From: Allolobophora icterica
Lineage: Eukaryota > Annelida > Clitellata > Crassiclitellata > Lumbricidae
Assembly: GCA_963556255.1 (NCBI GenBank)
Contig: OY744615.1
Location: 3,875,623-3,939,622 of the forward strand
DNA: 64,000 nucleotides
Direction: 5' to 3'
Shown piece by piece: positions 25,182 to 37,016 of this stretch. The notes beneath the pieces were generated by a model. The model had not been told where the DNA came from. It was given only the letters and a program-made list of their open reading frames with translations, and did not search any database. The translations under genes were made by a program, and so were the position numbers. How positions within the stretch are numbered: position 1 is the first letter of the stretch; the number at the start of each line of letters is the position of its first letter.

Positions 25182-25498
25182 AAGAATTATAGATGGCGAG
25201 TTGAACTTAGAAGACGAATGTCTAGACTTTAGAAGAACTTCGTCAAAATGACATAACATTAATGCAATCGAAAAGCTCAATTCGTTCCCTCCATAAGTTC
25301 TAGTATTTATTTTCTGTGGTATAGTTGTGTTTCACCGATTACATGGCTTTCATTGTTTTCCCGAGTTAATCTCGTGTCACTAAGTAATCATCACCCACGT
25401 GACTCTTTTGCTTCTAAAGACCGCAAGAAGAAAAAAGCTATGCAAAGAGCAAGTCAAACTACGGCGTTACGTTAATGTCCACACACGTATACACAAGT
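25182..25498. other. Probable 3' untranslated region of the large frame
   Basis: About 320 bp between the stop codon and the duplication flanking the 25507 hAT. I see no AATAAA. The transcript may end inside the transposon, where TAATAAATT occurs near 25639. Confidence 0.35.
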
Positions 25499-25852
25499 AT
25501 ATACATCAGTGCTTCCCAACCTGTGTGCCGCGGCACATAAGTGTGCCGCGAGCGCGGTGGAAGTGTGCCGTGGCCGAATGTCGAAAATCAGAAGTTTCGA
25601 CAATAATATTATTTAATCATAAAATACATCATCCATACTAATAAATTGGTGCAGTCAAATATAATTTCTTACCAGGCTGATTTAGCTGTATGTGAATCTG
25701 TATAGACCACCGTGTGTTGTATCTACTAACTATCCGATGAACTAACTTACTTATTTACTCTCTGTCTATAACATCATCGTTAGTATGCTTCGCTATTACG
25801 CATCTTTGCGTCATCGTATTTTCAAATTCAATTTCTACGTTTCCTCGCGCAG

Positions 25853-26310
25853 TTGAAGTTGATCCAGGTGCAGTTGTGTTACAGTTGTATTAGGGCCTAC
25901 ATGACCTCGTTATTGACCATTAAATGGTCAATAACGATGTCATGTAATACAACTGTAACACTTTTATCAGATTTGGAAGACAAGTTGCAATATTATTTTC
26001 CAAGTTTAAATGTCTCTGAAAATGATTGGGTCAGAAACCCATTTCATCACCAGCTGGATTTGTTTGGCCAACAGATTGCAGAAAGGGAACAACTGATTGA
26101 CATTAGGCCTAAAGCCGACAGAACACTGCAACTTGAGTTCGCAGAAATGAATTTAACAAACTCCTGGATTATGATAGAGAAGGAATACGCCTTGTTAGGT
26201 GCCAAAGCTGTCGGCATACTGCTGCCCTTCTGCACTACTTAACTGTGTGAAAGGCATTTTCAGGAAATGACACAAATCAAAACGGAACACAGAGGGTGTT
26301 TACAATCATT
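25853..26310 (+). pseudogene. hAT transposase C-terminal (dimerisation region) remnant
   Basis: The frame reads LEDKLQYYFPSLNVSENDWV, then EFAEMNLTNSWIMIEKEY, then GILLPFCTT, an in-frame TAA at 26240-26242, and LCERHFQEMTQIKTEHRG. This is the hAT C-terminal domain of the ZBED5/FAM200-like group as I remember it (E-FW----EYP-L---A---LLPF-TTYLCE-GFS-MT-IKT-HR). The stop codon replaces the Tyr normally found in TTYLCE. Upstream catalytic Asp and Glu positions are missing, so the copy is dead. Confidence 0.85.
25876..25961. repeat. 86-bp imperfect palindrome in the hAT
   Basis: GTGTTACAGTTGTATTA (25876 on) pairs with TAATACAACTGTAACAC (ending 25961), and CATGAC-TCGTTATTGACC pairs with its complement near the centre. 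A 7-base bulge (GGGCCTA) and one mismatch are the only breaks. It lies at the 5' edge of the transposase remnant. Confidence 0.85.
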
Positions 26311-26639
26311 GAAAACGACTTACGAGTGTGCTTGTCAACCGCCGTTCAAACTCGTATTAACACAATTTCACATTCTTTGCAAAGTCAACCGTCCCAGTAG
26401 CCCTGGATTTCATTCTGGTTTATAGTCTGCTTTTAATTAATTTGTCCCGGTTATCTGGTTTTTAAAACAACGGCTAACAATTGCTGATTTTTTTATAAGT
26501 AGGCCTACTGCGTGACGACGATATAGGCTAATGACATTGTTTTATCATTAATACACAGTTATAGACACACAAAAATTGTAGCTAAGTGGATAAATAAACG
26601 TTACTGTATCTAAATTAAAATGAATAAGTGTATATATCA

Positions 26640-26642
<3 letters not shown>

Positions 26643-26680
<38 letters not shown>
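26643..26680. repeat. AT microsatellite
   Basis: Uninterrupted TA repeats of about 38 bp inside the hAT element. Confidence 0.95.
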
Positions 26681-26681
<1 letters not shown>

Positions 26682-26773
26682 TTGGTACCATAAATGCAAT
26701 GTGCCGTCTGGTGAATGGTTCTTAAAAAGGGTGCCGTGGTTGAAAAAAGGTTGGGAAGCACTGATATACATAC

Positions 26774-26980
26774 TAGCTGTAACCCGTGAAAAATCACGGT
26801 ATATAAAACAATTATTATTGCAGTGATAACAATTAAGCTTACTTCCCCGTTATATTATGACGTCATATTATGGGCCTATAGCCGTCGTCAAGACAACCGT
26901 CGCCAAGGCGGCAGTATAGTGACGTCACAATAGTGTTTGTTACGGGACAGACAGACAGACAGACAGACGTACATCGGTAA
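26774..26980 (-). mobile_element. Helitron-like 3' fragment
   Basis: Read on the minus strand it ends with the hairpin CCGTGATTTTTCACGG, a short spacer and CTAG before a T, as in the elements at 54117 and 60529. Upstream are a CTTGACGACGG block, TGTGACGTCA and a GTCT tetranucleotide run (26945-26968), matching features of 7670-7850. The 5' end is not identified. It abuts the duplication of the 25507 hAT. Confidence 0.5.
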
Positions 26981-27835
26981 TTATGTTGTTTGATATATAA
27001 AAACACATACATTGGCCTATATAAATGCATACATTGACCTACATATGCAAACATACATACAAACTTGCAAGCAAGCATGTCGTGTTAGCTTATCTTACGA
27101 CACTTCAACTCACATAACCTCACCTCACTGACCCGTTATTGACTGGTTCCTTATATCAACTGATGACCATCTGAATTTGAGTTTAATGATAAAATTCAAT
27201 GCTACATTAAATGAATATCTAGGTTAAAAGGAAAGATAAGAAAACTGATGTTTGGATATTGTCACCGTCTAATGACAAATCATATAGCCTAGAGATCTCA
27301 AACGATCAAATTAATTATGCCTAACTAATGAGCCACATTGTCAGAAATGTCAAAGCATCTGTAGAGGATCTGTTAAAAATCTGCAGGTTATCAGATAACA
27401 ATTTTGAATGGATCTGTTCAAAGTCTATGAATCCTAAGCGTGCAAGTTCGAAGTTATCTAACTGAAGTGCAAAAGCTGGTTCAAAACTATCTTGTCTGAG
27501 CCATAATAAATACCCCCGAATATCAGCATATTGCGCCTATGTTGCCCACTGAGCACAAAATCCATTTAAAAATCTGTCTTACAGTTCACGAAGTACAACT
27601 TTTTATTTTCTGTTCTATGCTCACACAAATAAGTATTGTACTCGATGAATGGGTGCTGTGACTCTTCTTGAACTCTGCACACAAACAGTGTTGGGCCACT
27701 GTCTTAAGCATTCCTATGCTACGGCGTTTTGTTTGAATGCGAAGCGTCTAGCAAATCGACCGCTTGGTGCGCTGGTGTCGTTTTCACAACTTAAGCAAAA
27801 ATATGAAATATAAGAATCAGTCAAAGACAGTTACA
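26981..27835. other. No recognisable gene
   Basis: AT-rich sequence without supported frames or known repeats. Confidence 0.4.
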
Positions 27836-27843
27836 GATATAAG

Positions 27844-28745
27844 CAGTCTTGTTGTCAAGACCTTAAACTTCAAGACCAAGACCAAGACCAAGACCTTGAA
27901 CCTCAAGACAAAGACCAAGACCAAGACCTTGAACCTCGAGACCAAGACCAAGACCAAGACTTTGAACCTCGAGACCAAGACCAAGACCAAGACCTTGAAC
28001 CTCAAGACCAAGACCAAGACCCAAAAAAATCGAAATCAGGTCAAGACTTCTACAAATTGTCAAGTCGGAAGATTCGCTATTTTAATGAAAACATGAGTCT
28101 TTTATTTTATTCAAGCAAATTAACTTTAAATGCAAACTGCAGAGAAATCCGAATTTGTATTCAAAAGTCCTTCATGCAAACTCTTATACCAAATGCCTTT
28201 TGTATTTTATAAAAACAACCAATTCGCTCAGAATTTTCTGACCAAGACGTGCCTGGTGGGCCTCATAAAAATTCCGCCATGTGAAAAAATACGTTCTACA
28301 GGTGCTGAAGTCGCTGACACACACAGAGTAGCTTTTCAAGCACTGGATGTAAATGTACAGATAGTGAATACATTTGAAATCTTCCCATGGTTTATCATAC
28401 CGTCTGATACGAATAACTGTTGCTGCTGCCAATGGGTTTTCCTGACCAACATGACTTGTATCCGTCCATAGATATTGGTCGTATGATGCAAGCAGGCTTG
28501 ATACAGAATTCTTGAATTCTGTTAAATGACTGTCCATATTGACAGCCGGTCTTGGTCTTGGTCTTGCGAGACCAAGACCAAGACCTTGAACCTCAAGACC
28601 AAGACCAAGACCAAGACCTTGAACCTCAAGACCAAGACCAAGACCAAGACCTTGAACCTCAAGACCAAGACCAAGACCAAGACTTTTAAAAACGAACTCG
28701 AGTGCACTCGAGACCAAGACCTTGGTCTCGAGGACAACAAGAGTG
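27844..28745 (-). mobile_element. hAT-type MITE with minisatellite arms, copy 2
   Basis: Inverted orientation relative to copy 1. Ends are CAGTCTTGTTGTC and GACAACAAGAGTG (one change from the inverse), with the perfect 8-bp duplication GATATAAG at 27836-27843 and 28746-28753. Arms of CCAAGA/CTTGAACCTCAAGA repeats lie at about 27865-28020 and 28550-28690. The core matches copies 1 and 3 closely. Confidence 0.9.
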
Positions 28746-28769
28746 GATATAAGACCGATCAGAAAGGAC

Positions 28770-28925
28770 AGCGCTAGTAGCTCTTGCGTCCCGGTGTGTA
28801 TTTCTGCTTCTTCTCATCGACCCCTACGTTCTCTGAATCGACTTTATCTGCTTGTTCCCCGGGTGAGGTCTGCCGTGGCTCAGTCTCGCTCCTTCGCTGT
28901 CTTGTACCCATCCCTATGGAACACA
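28770..28925 (+). mobile_element. L2/CR1-type LINE C-terminal fragment
   Basis: Reads HRPLRSLNRLYLLVPRVRSA, then AVAQSRSFAVLYPSLWN, the same block as LRSSDRLDLPVPR...LWNELP at 12.7 kb. It is truncated on both sides, just right of MITE copy 2. Confidence 0.7.
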
Positions 28926-29040
28926 GTGTAAGTAAGTAAGTAAGTAAGTAAGTATATCCTTTATTAATCCAACTGCTAACCGCATTTTTGTTTACACATG
29001 TATATCACGTCCAGGTTAAAGTACTAAGGCCTATATTCCG
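28926..29040. repeat. GTAA-tailed repeat, copy B
   Basis: GTAAG units (28928-28952), then TATATCCTTTATTAATCCA and a GTTTACACATG block. It resembles the repeat at 20261-20330. Confidence 0.5.
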
Positions 29041-29460
29041 GTGAGAATCATCTAATTATGAAAGATTTACGAGCTAGACTGTCAGCAGTCGGGAGAACCC
29101 GATTATGAACACGGGGTCGCAAAGTATAACCAGTATGCTTAACAGGAGGTAATAGCACATGAGGTAATAGCACATGAAGCACATGTGTAGGACATGCAAG
29201 GACGGCCGTGAAAAGTTTAGAATCAGCAGTACGGATCAATTGTTCGAATCTAGGGTAGTCCACAGGAAGATAACCAGCTTTAATCAGTCTCCTAAATATT
29301 GCCTGATAAGTCATTACATCATTAGATCAATTTTGTTTGCTTGTCAGAGACCCTTGCTTTTGCCAATATACTCGTAGAATATGCACCTAATTCCGAGGTA
29401 TAGTTACCTCAACAAGCATGACATGATATAAATTATGAACAAATGCGTTAAGTAGCGCCC
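29041..29460. other. No recognisable gene
   Basis: The minus frame 29048-29314 (88 codons) has no recognisable domain. It may be the body of the GTAA-tailed repeat. Confidence 0.35.
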
Positions 29461-30038
29461 ACCGAAACTGCTCTCTTATCCCTACTGTCTGATATTTATA
29501 CAGCTATTGATCACTCTCATCTCTCTCCTGGCGCTTTTTGATGTCTCATCCGCGTTTGACATGGTTGACCTGCTTCAGCGACTGGAACTGTCCTGCGGCC
29601 TCTCTGGTGTTCCTCTTCTTTGGTTTAAGTCATACCTCTCTGACCGCTCACAGTTGGTTGTCCTTGGTGAAACCAGAACTCAGTGGACCGAGGTCAAATT
29701 TGGTGTTCCCCAGGGCTCGGTGCTCGGTCCCATCCTTTACATCCTCTTCACTGCTGATATCCCTTCTCTATTTACTAAACATGGGGCAAATGGCCATCTT
29801 TATGCAGATGATGCTCAGGCTTTTGTACATGGTCCGTCAATGCCCGATAGCGCATTGGATAACATCTGGCGTAGAGTGCGAGAGGTACAGAGATCGAGTC
29901 CCATAGGCGGACATGCTTTGTAGGCTGCAATTTGCGCCGTGTATTGCAGGCTGTCTGTTCTGTTAGTAGTTAAGGTTTATCGCATAACATGTACATGTAC
30001 AGCGCAGTGCGTTTGCAGGCGCTTAATTAAAGAATAAA

Positions 30039-30069
<31 letters not shown>

Positions 30070-30990
30070 ATTATTATTATTATTATTATTATCATTATTA
30101 TTAACTGATCAACTCTGCTTTGTTCGCTCCAATGACCATCTTGTCTCTGACCTTCACTACTGGATGTCGACTAACCGTCTCTGCCTCAACGCTGCTAAGA
30201 CTCAACTGATCTGGTTTGGGTCTAGGCAGCAGATTGCTAAACTCGACTTTCCATTGCTAACTGAGAAATTCTCTGCTTACATCTACTCTTCCACCATCTG
30301 TGACTTGGGTGTCACACTTGACTCCTCCCTCACATTCAAAGAACATATCTCCAACATGACTCGCTCCTGCTTCTTTCAACTAAGGCGTCTCAGGGCCATC
30401 AGACGCTCGGTCTCACCTTCTGTCTTTACCACCATAGTTCACGCATTTGTCTGCTCACGCTTGGACTACTGCAACTCGCTCCTCATTGGCCTCCCTAAGC
30501 AGGTCTCTCCCCCCCTTCATTCAGTTCTGAATGCTTCTGTTAGGCTCATCGCTCGACTCCCCCGCTTTGCCCATATCTCTATTTACATGCTTGATGTCCT
30601 GCACTGGCTCCATATTGCTGCGCGCATCCGTTATAAGATCCTCTTCCTTGTCTCTAAATCTCAACAGGGTACTGCTCCGAAATATCTCTTGAACTATCTG
30701 CGAAAGCTGCTATCTGCATCTTCTCGCTCATTGCGCTCTGTAAATCGGCTTGAACTTTTTGTTTCCAGGGCTAACTGCCTTGGCCCAGCACCGGGGGTTT
30801 GCTGTAGTGGGTCCCACGATCTGGAATGACCTACCCCCTCTGCTGAAGGCCAAACTGATGACTATAGCTTTTCCTCATTGGTCTCGCGTTCCCTAAAGGC
30901 ATTTCTGTTTCCCCGGGGCTTCTGTGCTGAGAGCACTGAATATATAGTTATTCTGCGAGAGGCGCTTTATAAATTTCTAGATACAATACA
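29461..30990 (+). mobile_element. L2/CR1-type LINE, ORF2 3' half, broken by a SINE
   Basis: Reverse-transcriptase motif A is LFDVSSAFDMVD, motif B is GVPQGSVLGPILYILFTADI and motif C is HLYADDAQAFVHG. After a SINE insertion (29843-30102) the protein resumes DLHYWMSTNRLCLNAAKTQ, SRLDYCNSLLIGLPK, VLHWLHIAARIRYKI and LRSVNRLELFVSR. A frameshift near 30770 follows, and the 3' end ENDs CGCTTTATAAATTTCTAGAT plus ACAAT-type repeats. The first half of ORF2 and all of ORF1 are absent. Jockey superfamily; L2 is favoured by the tail, from memory. Confidence 0.9.
29843..30102 (+). mobile_element. tRNA-derived SINE with ATT tail
   Basis: Starts CCCGATAGCGCATTGGATAA (A-box-like), with AGATCGAGTCCC (B-box-like) about 45 bp later, a 110-bp body and an ATT tail after TTAATTAAAGAATAAAT. 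A near-identical copy lies at 55924-56163 on the minus strand, which defines the ends. It interrupts the LINE between motif C and the downstream YWMS block. Confidence 0.85.
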
Positions 30991-32820
30991 ACACAATGCA
31001 TACGACGTATAGGAATGGGACTGAGTATGAGTCGTTGTACGTTGTACATATATATAGTTTGGCGGGAAAAGTCGACAAGTGGTTGTGTTAAAACGCGTGT
31101 TCAGACTGGGTTAATTTTTTATATGCATGCATTTATATATACACATAGAGTCATTTATATAACATTACGTGTGTACGTAAATATGTATAATTATATCGCA
31201 TATGAGCCTCTGAATAGTTGAGTGACGTTCGATTACGATTACGATGAGAAAACTAAAATGCGTTCTGAATATAAAGATTTCTATAAAGCATTAATTATAA
31301 GCATTTGTGTTTGGATGTGAACAGTTATATCGCACAATATAAATTATGGGACACTAATAGGCGATAAACAACTGCTTGTACTTGGACTTTGCGAGGTCTT
31401 ATAAGACGGCGTAATTGTGGGCTGCAGGTGTTTGCCTGTATATGTAGGCTACATAGAGAGAATAAAGACTTACAAGCCGCAATGTTCAAAACATTCGCCA
31501 GCTGTTTGACATATCGCTACTATCAATTTATCGCCAATTCTGCGATGTATTGCTACTATCATTTTTTATCACAGAGAACCTTATCATTGTCCCTTTTGAA
31601 TTGACAACCCTGGTTAGAAGTATTGTGTTCAATCTAGGCCTACTTGAGTACCGACCTGTACCGTATCAAACACCATAATAAAATCTAGAGGTTAAAACTG
31701 TCCAGTTGAGCCGCAACTTGAGCCAAATATTGCCAGCAGACTATGAGCTGTAGTGGCGTCAGATCGAGGAGAGCAGAGAGGTGAATTCTTTCAAGATGGC
31801 AGATGGAATACTCGAAAATGAGGACGAGGAAGGAATAAAGCGGTAGACACTGAAGATCGTCAGATTGGCCATGAAAAGTTTAAGCTTTTGATAGGCATTC
31901 TATGGAGTGAGAAGAACAGCGGTATGTCCTCGAGTAAGAAAGGCAATGTCTGAGATGTCTCAGTGCATATTTTAACTGGGTTAGGGGTGGTGATTTGTCT
32001 CACTACTGCTCGGATTTGACCCACCACTGATTTCTGTCCAACCACTCATATTGTGAGGTATAAATATTAGTTGTAATTTTAAAATAATAGGCCTATTTGA
32101 AAACAAATCTAAAGTAGACCTATAATTTCCTACTTTAATAATACAGAATGGATTACAGTGGCAGTTACCAATGGTAGGCCTAACCCTAGACGCTGGCCAT
32201 ATCCCGCACAGTAGATTATTTTAACATGGACCTTTTCATAAAATTATTATTTACAATTAAAATAGCGATTTCTTAGCATAACCAAAGTTCTAGTTGCAAT
32301 AATGTCACTGTCACCGCACTAATGCAGGTGGAGCGTAGGGCCTATAATTTCACCCGGAGCGTAGGCCTATAATTTCATCTGAGCTGGGACGATAGTAGCT
32401 TTAATCGTACCAGCTCACGCACAAAATTTTTTTGCTCTCACCAGGTATTTGTCCCACCACTTCAAATTCACCAAATATGATCTGTAATTTCTCCGTCAGA
32501 AGGCCTATACTGGCAGAGGTAGAGGTGACTTCGAAGGAAGGGGTGTACGCGTAGACATGCAAGCCAGGAGGAATGCATTCTTCATATGGAGCAGTAATTG
32601 TAGCCTACTTTAATCGAGCCGGGTTTCAGAGAAGGCAAATATGTCAGGAGGGTGAGTGGAGACGGCTGTTTTTATTGCTTGAGAGTGCAAAGGATTGAAA
32701 GTGTTCAGCGTACAGATCATTGACCGGTTGTTTGTGTTTTGATGGGTGAAAAATTAGAATGGTTAGAAAAGTTAGAATGGAAGAAGGAGTAGGAGGAAGA
32801 GCATATTGATCAGATCTCGG
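30991..32820. other. No recognised gene
   Basis: AT-rich sequence with several TAGGCCTA-type octamers, which are common over the whole window. A pair of short blocks (GTAGGGCCTATAATTTCA and GTAGGCCTATAATTTCA, 32336-32376) is a local duplication. No supported coding frame. Confidence 0.4.
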
Positions 32821-32830
32821 GGCCGAGATT

Positions 32831-33478
32831 CAGTCTTGTTGTCAAGACCTTAAACCTCAAGACCAAGACCTTGAACCTCAAGACCAAGACCAAGACTTTG
32901 AACCTCAAGACCAAAACCAAGACCTTGAACCTCAAGACCAAGACCAAGACCAAGACCTTGAACCTCAAGACTAAGACCAAGACCAAGACCAAGACTTTGA
33001 ACCTCAAGACCAAGACCAAGACCTTGAATCTCAAGACCAAGACCAAGACCTTGAACCTCAAGACCAAGACCAAGACCTTGAACCTCAAGACCAAAACCGA
33101 GAAAAATACCCAAAAAATCACAACCATATCCAGACTTCTATTCCTTACTAAAAACATTGTCAAGTCGGACAACTCGTTATTTAAATTAAAACATGAATCT
33201 TAATTTCATTTTATTCAAACAAAACAACTCCAAATGCAGACAGCAGAGAATTCCAAATTCGTATTTGCAAAAGTCCTTCATGCGAAATGTTATTCCAAAT
33301 GCCTGTTGCATTTTTTAAAAAAACAATTCGCTCAGAATTTTCTGATCAAGACGTGACCTGTGGGGCCTCATAAAAATTCTTCCATGTGAAAAATACGTTC
33401 TATAGTGCTGAATTCGCTGCAGGCACACAGAGCAGCTTTTCAAATACCGAATGTAGCCTAAATCTACAAATTGTGAGT
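32831..33478 (-). mobile_element. hAT-type MITE with minisatellite arms, truncated copy
   Basis: Starts CAGTCTTGTTGTC like the other copies. The array (32850-33105) is longer and more diverged than in the intact copies. The core runs in the copy 2 orientation up to about 33478 (matching the ACAGATAGTGAATAC-side core) and then stops, so the second arm and terminus are missing. Only 330 bp separate it from copy 3. Confidence 0.8.
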
Positions 33479-33804
33479 CTGTTTTGAGAGAAAGAAAAAT
33501 GTTTGTTGAAAATTTTCCATTAGAGATGTGACCACCCTAATGTGTGTACTCACAAGAGTAGAAAATAGGAAAGAGCAGAAGAGGAAAAGAGTTAAAACAG
33601 AAATAATACCACATAAATTATACTGTGTAATAAAATGCCATCACAAACATCATTATAGGAAGAGACCATGTAGAGCGTCAGCGTAGAGCACTTGACAGCT
33701 TGACGATTTTGCTTTGCTTTGCCTCTGGTTCATGTTAAGGAAAGAGCCTTTACAAGTTTTTTGCCAAGCAGTTAAAGAATCTGCCAATGATTTGGTCCTT
33801 TATA

Positions 33805-34696
33805 CAGTCTTGTTGTCCTCGAGACCAAGGTCTTGGTCTCGAGTGCACTCGAGTTCGTTTTAAAAAGTCTTGGTCTTGGTCTTGGTCTTGAGGTTCAAGG
33901 TCTTGGTCTTGGTTTTGGTCTCGAGGTTCAAGGTCTTGGTCTTGGTCTTGGTCTTGAGGTTCAAAGTCTTGGTCTTGGTTTCGCAAGACCAAGACCAAGA
34001 CCGGCTGTTAATATGAACAGTCATTTAACAGAACTCAAGAATTCTGTATCAAGCCTGCTTGCATCATACGACCAATATCTATGGATGGATACAAGTCATG
34101 TTGGTCAGGAAAACCCATTGGCAGCAGCAACAGTTATTCTGTGTCAGATAAAATATGGGAAGATTTCAAAAGGACTCACTATCTGTACATTTACATCCAG
34201 TGCTTGAAAAGCTACTTTGTGTGTGTCAGCGACTCAAGCACCTGTAGAACGTATTTTTTCACATGGCGGAATTTTTATGAGGCCCATCAGGCACGTCTTG
34301 GTCAGAAAATTCTGAGCGAATTGGTTTTTATGAAATACAAGAGGCATTTTGGTATAAGAGTTTGCATGAAGGACTTTTGAATACAAATTCGGATTTCTCT
34401 GCAGCTTGCATTTAAAGTTTATTTGCTTGAATAAAATAAAAGACTCAAGTTTTCATTAAAAGAGCGAATATTCCGACAATTTTAGAAGTCTTGACCTGAT
34501 TGCGATTTGTTGGGTCTTGGTCTTGGTCTTGGTCTTGAGGTTCAAGGTCTTGGTCTTGGTCTTGGTCTCGAGGTTCAAAGTCTTGGTCTTGGTCTTGGTC
34601 TTGAGGTTCAAGGTCTTGGTCTTGGTCTTTGTCTTGAGGTTCAAGGTCTTGGTCTTGGTCTTGGTCTTGAGGTTTAAGGTCTTGACAACAAGACTG
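33805..34696 (+). mobile_element. hAT-type MITE with minisatellite arms, copy 3
   Basis: Ends are CAGTCTTGTTGTC and GACAACAAGACTG, with the perfect 8-bp duplication CCTTTATA at 33797-33804 and 34697-34704. Arms are at about 33825-34005 and 34510-34685. The core is nearly identical to copy 1 (for example GCTGTTAATATGAACAGTCA), suggesting recent amplification. Confidence 0.92.
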
Positions 34697-35029
34697 CCTT
34701 TATATTGAGGCCACTGGAACATAAATCGGTCCAAAACAACAAATGAATAAACCGTTGATTGTTAAGTTGCCTGATCCATCAGTTTGAAGAATAATGATCA
34801 TTGAGCTGACAAGATGAGGAGATATGTCATGAGATCTTCATTGCAGCGTAACTCTTCAAGCACTTGCCAACAATGCATAGCCAACATGAATGTGAAGTTA
34901 CTGGGCTTCAAAAGACCGCCGCCTCTGTTGATACTGTTAAGGAATTCTGCAGCTTCCTTCAGTGTTGGGTCTTCAATGTCTGCATAGTCTGAGACCATCT
35001 TCACTTATCAAAGATTCTTTGCAAAATAT

Positions 35030-36400
35030 ACACTTAGTATATCTCTAGTAAAATTTCCAAAAGTATTGGGATAATGTATCGTATCCGTAATATTATGCCC
35101 CTAAACATCTTACTCAGCCTATATTATTCACTAATTTACCCCTACTTAACTTATTGTAACCCTGTCTGGGCCTCTAATTATTACTCACGACTGAAATGTT
35201 TGTCTTGCAACGACGTGCAGTCAGACTGTCAGAGTCATTTCTAAGAACCTGCAGGGGCGCCCGCAGGCGGACGCACTGGACGCACGTGCGTCCACCCACC
35301 AGATCAAATCCACACAAGTATAAAGGAGAGCATGGATATTTTTATGAACGACAATACGGCATGTTAAAGATTTCGATGTTATCTAAATTGAATTGTGTCT
35401 AATGAGTCACTCTGAGTCATTTTCAGTGTATGACGGGTAGGATGGGAGGGGACTGGAGGAGTGTGCGTCCAATTGTTTTGGGGTGTGCGTCCAATTTTTT
35501 AAAGCCTGCGGGCGCCTCTGAGAACCTGTATGGTATAGAAAATACTGAATGCTGTTTTTCTAGTTTGAATATAATAATTATTAAAACTTGACTCTATAAA
35601 CAAATTTCTAATCTCTATCTTTATGTTTAGATATGAACGTAACCTGTTACCATCAGTCTTTGATAACTATTTTAAGAAGCATATTGGTCGTCATCCTCAT
35701 TATACCAGATCCCAAGCTGGCTTCTACAGCGCCTTTGCTAGGACAAACACAAGATCATTTGCAATTAAGCTTACTGGCCCATCAATATGGAATTCACTTC
35801 CTCTGGACATCCGTTTGGTGCCATGTTTATCACTATTTAAAAAAATGCTATGAGTTTCTATGTTTAAAATGATTGCACTTGGCACAGTGGCAATTAACTG
35901 TGCGCACATTGATATAACTAATTTTGTTGACATGAACTTGACTAGTTAAGCAAGCATACATTTAATTCTCTTGATTGGGATGTGCTTATTTTGTGTGTGT
36001 TTATTTTACAAAGTTCTTTTCTGTAATCCTGTTTACAGTAATAGGTGCTCGGCTGAGCCATGCTGATCATCTGATGCATTTTCTTTTCGGTTTTTTTGTT
36101 TTTGTTTTGTTTGTTTGCATTTACTTGTATTTTCAACTAGTCCTTTACTTTTAATTCATACTATACCTCAAGGACAGTATTTTCAGGGCCTGGTTTTTGT
36201 CCCCATCATTTTTCTTTTTCTTTTTTGGTGCCATCTTATTACTCTGTAACAAATAGGCAGCCCTAATTAAGCGGGACCCATGTCCCTTTTGGGCTTTCCC
36301 TATTGTATCCCGAATGTTTTTACATTCCAATTGGTGCCTACTGTACTTTTGTATTGAATTCGGATCAATAAAGTTGAATTGAATTGAATTGAATTGAATG
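35030..36400 (+). mobile_element. CR1/L2-type LINE 3' end, broken by a hAT MITE
   Basis: Left of the MITE: YYSLIYPYLTYCNPVWASNY followed by LQRRAVR in a shifted frame. Right of it: ERNLLPSVFDNYF, HYTRSQAGFYSAFARTNTRS, FAIKLTGPSIWNSLPLDIR and SLFKKML with a stop. This is the post-reverse-transcriptase C terminus of a Jockey-superfamily ORF2. The element ends ATAAAGTTGAATTGAATTG (GAATT tandem tail, 36372-36399). It is 5' truncated. Confidence 0.85.
35252..35520. mobile_element. hAT-type MITE, 269 bp, inserted in a LINE
   Basis: Ends are CAGGGGCGCCCGCAGGC and GCCTGCGGGCGCCTCTG (one mismatch), with the perfect 8-bp duplication AGAACCTG (35244-35251 and 35521-35528). It sits inside the LINE, whose coding blocks resume on the other side. 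Confidence 0.93.
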
Positions 36401-36848
36401 CTCTCACAATTGATCAAGAAATGGCACCACTTCTATAGAAACCAATCTTGTCTTCTAATCTGCTTGCTTTAGTTGTTGGACATGATTTGCAAGGAGTGGT
36501 TGACAAATATGCAGGAGCATTTGTAAACACTGATTGAACAGCATCTTTCTTCAAATATCTTTGGCACAGTAGTCTTTCTCCTGTCTGTTTCTTTCTTGTA
36601 GAATTCGTATCTCGGCTGTATTCTACAAAATCACTTTCTCTGGCACATAAGGAGCAGACAGATTAATTTCTTGTCAGTTGCAAGTCGTTCCTGGGATTTG
36701 CCCGCACCCACTTTTCACAGAATTCTTTGTCTTTGCTAGCATAAAGATGTATGGTGATTATCTGGTCCACCACAGATTTGTCCTTTTCAGAATCATATCC
36801 AAACGCAGATCATTTCCTTCGAATGCATTTTTCCTCAGATAAATTCAA

Positions 36849-36894
<46 letters not shown>

Positions 36895-37016
36895 CAAGCC
36901 TTGTCTTAATCCAAAAATGTTTCTAAGGCTGCTGAAGACGTTAATACCTAACAAAATCTTTTAAATATACCTTCCTCAACACCTGCCCTCATATACCAAG
37001 GCTAAGAAAATGAAGT
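36400..37016. other. No recognised gene; TA microsatellite
   Basis: Unique-looking sequence with a TA run at 36847-36891 and no convincing frame. Confidence 0.45.

Larger units (their letters stand above)
25507..26763 (+). mobile_element. hAT transposon, internally deleted, 1.26 kb
   Basis: Ends are CAGTGCTTCCCAACC and GGTTGGGAAGCACTG, perfect 15-bp inverted repeats, with the perfect 8-bp duplication ATATACAT (25499-25506 and 26764-26771). GTGCCGCGGCAC-type subterminal blocks are at the left and GTGCCGT blocks at the right. Inside are the C-terminal part of a transposase (25853-26310), an 86-bp imperfect palindrome (25876-25961) and an AT microsatellite (26643-26680). Confidence 0.95.

Noticed and set aside
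32810..33203. Frames with repeated [16 protein letters not shown] or GLGLEVQ
   Set aside because: Six-base and longer periodic repeats in the MITE arms stay open in several frames on both strands; no protein is implied. The same applies at 4.1-5.0, 27.8-28.7 and 33.8-34.7 kb.
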